NCBI GenBank assembly: GCA_035638495.1
Contig: DASQZW010000248.1
Location: forward strand, 1 to 23,814
Source of the DNA: CF-161 sp035638495
GTDB taxonomy: Bacteria > Chloroflexota > Dormibacteria > Dormibacterales > Dormibacteraceae
Direction: 5' to 3'
DNA: 23,814 nucleotides
The notes under the pieces are model-generated. The model ran no database searches and was not told the origin of the DNA. It saw only the letters and a list, made by a program, of their open reading frames with translations. Of this stretch, positions 23,643 through 23,814 are shown piece after piece. The stretch's first letter is position 1. Each line of letters begins with the position of its first letter. Made by a program: the position numbers and the translations under genes.

Positions 23643-23687
23643 TGGTGGGCGGCGCAGGTTTTGAACCTGCGACCTCTTGCGTGTGAA
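23643..23687 (-). tRNA. 3' half of tRNA-Val(CAC), truncated; possible attachment-site scar
   Basis: On the minus strand the sequence reads anticodon loop TTCACAC (anticodon CAC, 23681-23687), anticodon stem GCAAG, variable AGGTC, T-stem GCAGG with loop TTCAAAA and CCTGC, acceptor strand GCCGCCC, discriminator A, and CCA. These features are all canonical. The 5' side is not: no GGGCGGC acceptor strand occurs within about 80 nt upstream. The bases before the anticodon loop (CCTTC) do not pair with GCAAG as a stem should. The piece is therefore a tRNA remnant, not a functional gene. The 45-nt stretch from anticodon loop to CCA matches the usual identity block left by tyrosine-recombinase integration. 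Confidence 0.7.
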
Positions 23688-23814
23688 GAAGGCGCCTGCG
23701 CCTACCGAACTGGTGGCGAGTTTAGCACGTTTGCGCGGTTTGGGCGAAAACCTCTTGCCTCGGCGGCTCGGCAGCCGGCACCGCATCGCCACGTGGCGTC
23801 CCAGCTTTGGATCT

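Noticed and set aside
23300..23686. 128-codon plus-strand frame ending in GAGFEPATSCV
   Set aside because: The ending is the translation of the antisense of the tRNA fragment, a well-known source of spurious proteins. The rest is antisense to the APH-like gene.
23722..23814. 30-codon open minus frame entering from the right edge, possible C-terminus of a gene
   Set aside because: Thirty open codons are uninformative at this GC content and no motif is visible. It may be real but cannot be supported.

Overview
The window is high-GC bacterial chromosome with long antisense shadow ORFs. It looks like an actinomycete-type organism (Actinomycetota; a high-GC Chloroflexota lineage cannot be excluded). 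Three things point that way: an F420-dependent nitroreductase-family enzyme, an XRE-NB-ARC-TPR regulator, and a secreted RHS/LamG gene pair of the type common in Streptomyces relatives. No plasmid, phage structural, transposase or CRISPR genes are visible. Starts were re-chosen from Shine-Dalgarno (SD) spacing. Several differ from the longest ORF, including a TTG start at 11448 and a GTG start at 18487.

Left part (1-6231, all minus strand). In transcription order (right to left) the genes are: a 12-TM MHS-family symporter with a near-consensus promoter; a secreted PEBP/YbhB-like protein; an uncharacterised 589-residue protein with amidoligase-like motifs, whose 3' end overlaps by 16 nt a GTG-started LpqC/PHB-depolymerase-like secreted esterase; and a secreted BNR/sialidase-fold protein cut by the left window edge.

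Middle (6304-11448, all minus). A DHA2 drug-efflux-type transporter is translationally coupled (GTGA) to a two-domain DUF1330-like protein. An 806-810-residue XRE-NB-ARC-TPR signalling ATPase follows 20 nt later, then a small deazaflavin-dependent nitroreductase. These may form one operon. Upstream, 11449-11935 carries no intact gene. It holds hairpins in the transporter leader, a 61-codon LysR C-terminal stump that begins right after an in-frame stop, and a perfect 28-bp palindrome.

Right part (11936-23690). A 2183-residue secreted RHS/YD-repeat protein (minus) and a 1273-residue secreted LamG/FG-GAP-like protein (plus) diverge from a 182-bp intergenic region. They are probably a functional pair of large cell-surface or exported proteins. 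The RHS C-terminus has no recognisable toxin motif and no small immunity gene follows it. A convergent aminoglycoside-phosphotransferase-like kinase comes next, then the 3' half of a tRNA-Val(CAC) with no 5' half, which resembles an integration attachment scar. The truncated LysR on one side and the tRNA fragment on the other suggest that the RHS/LamG segment lies in a rearranged or acquired region. That is inference.
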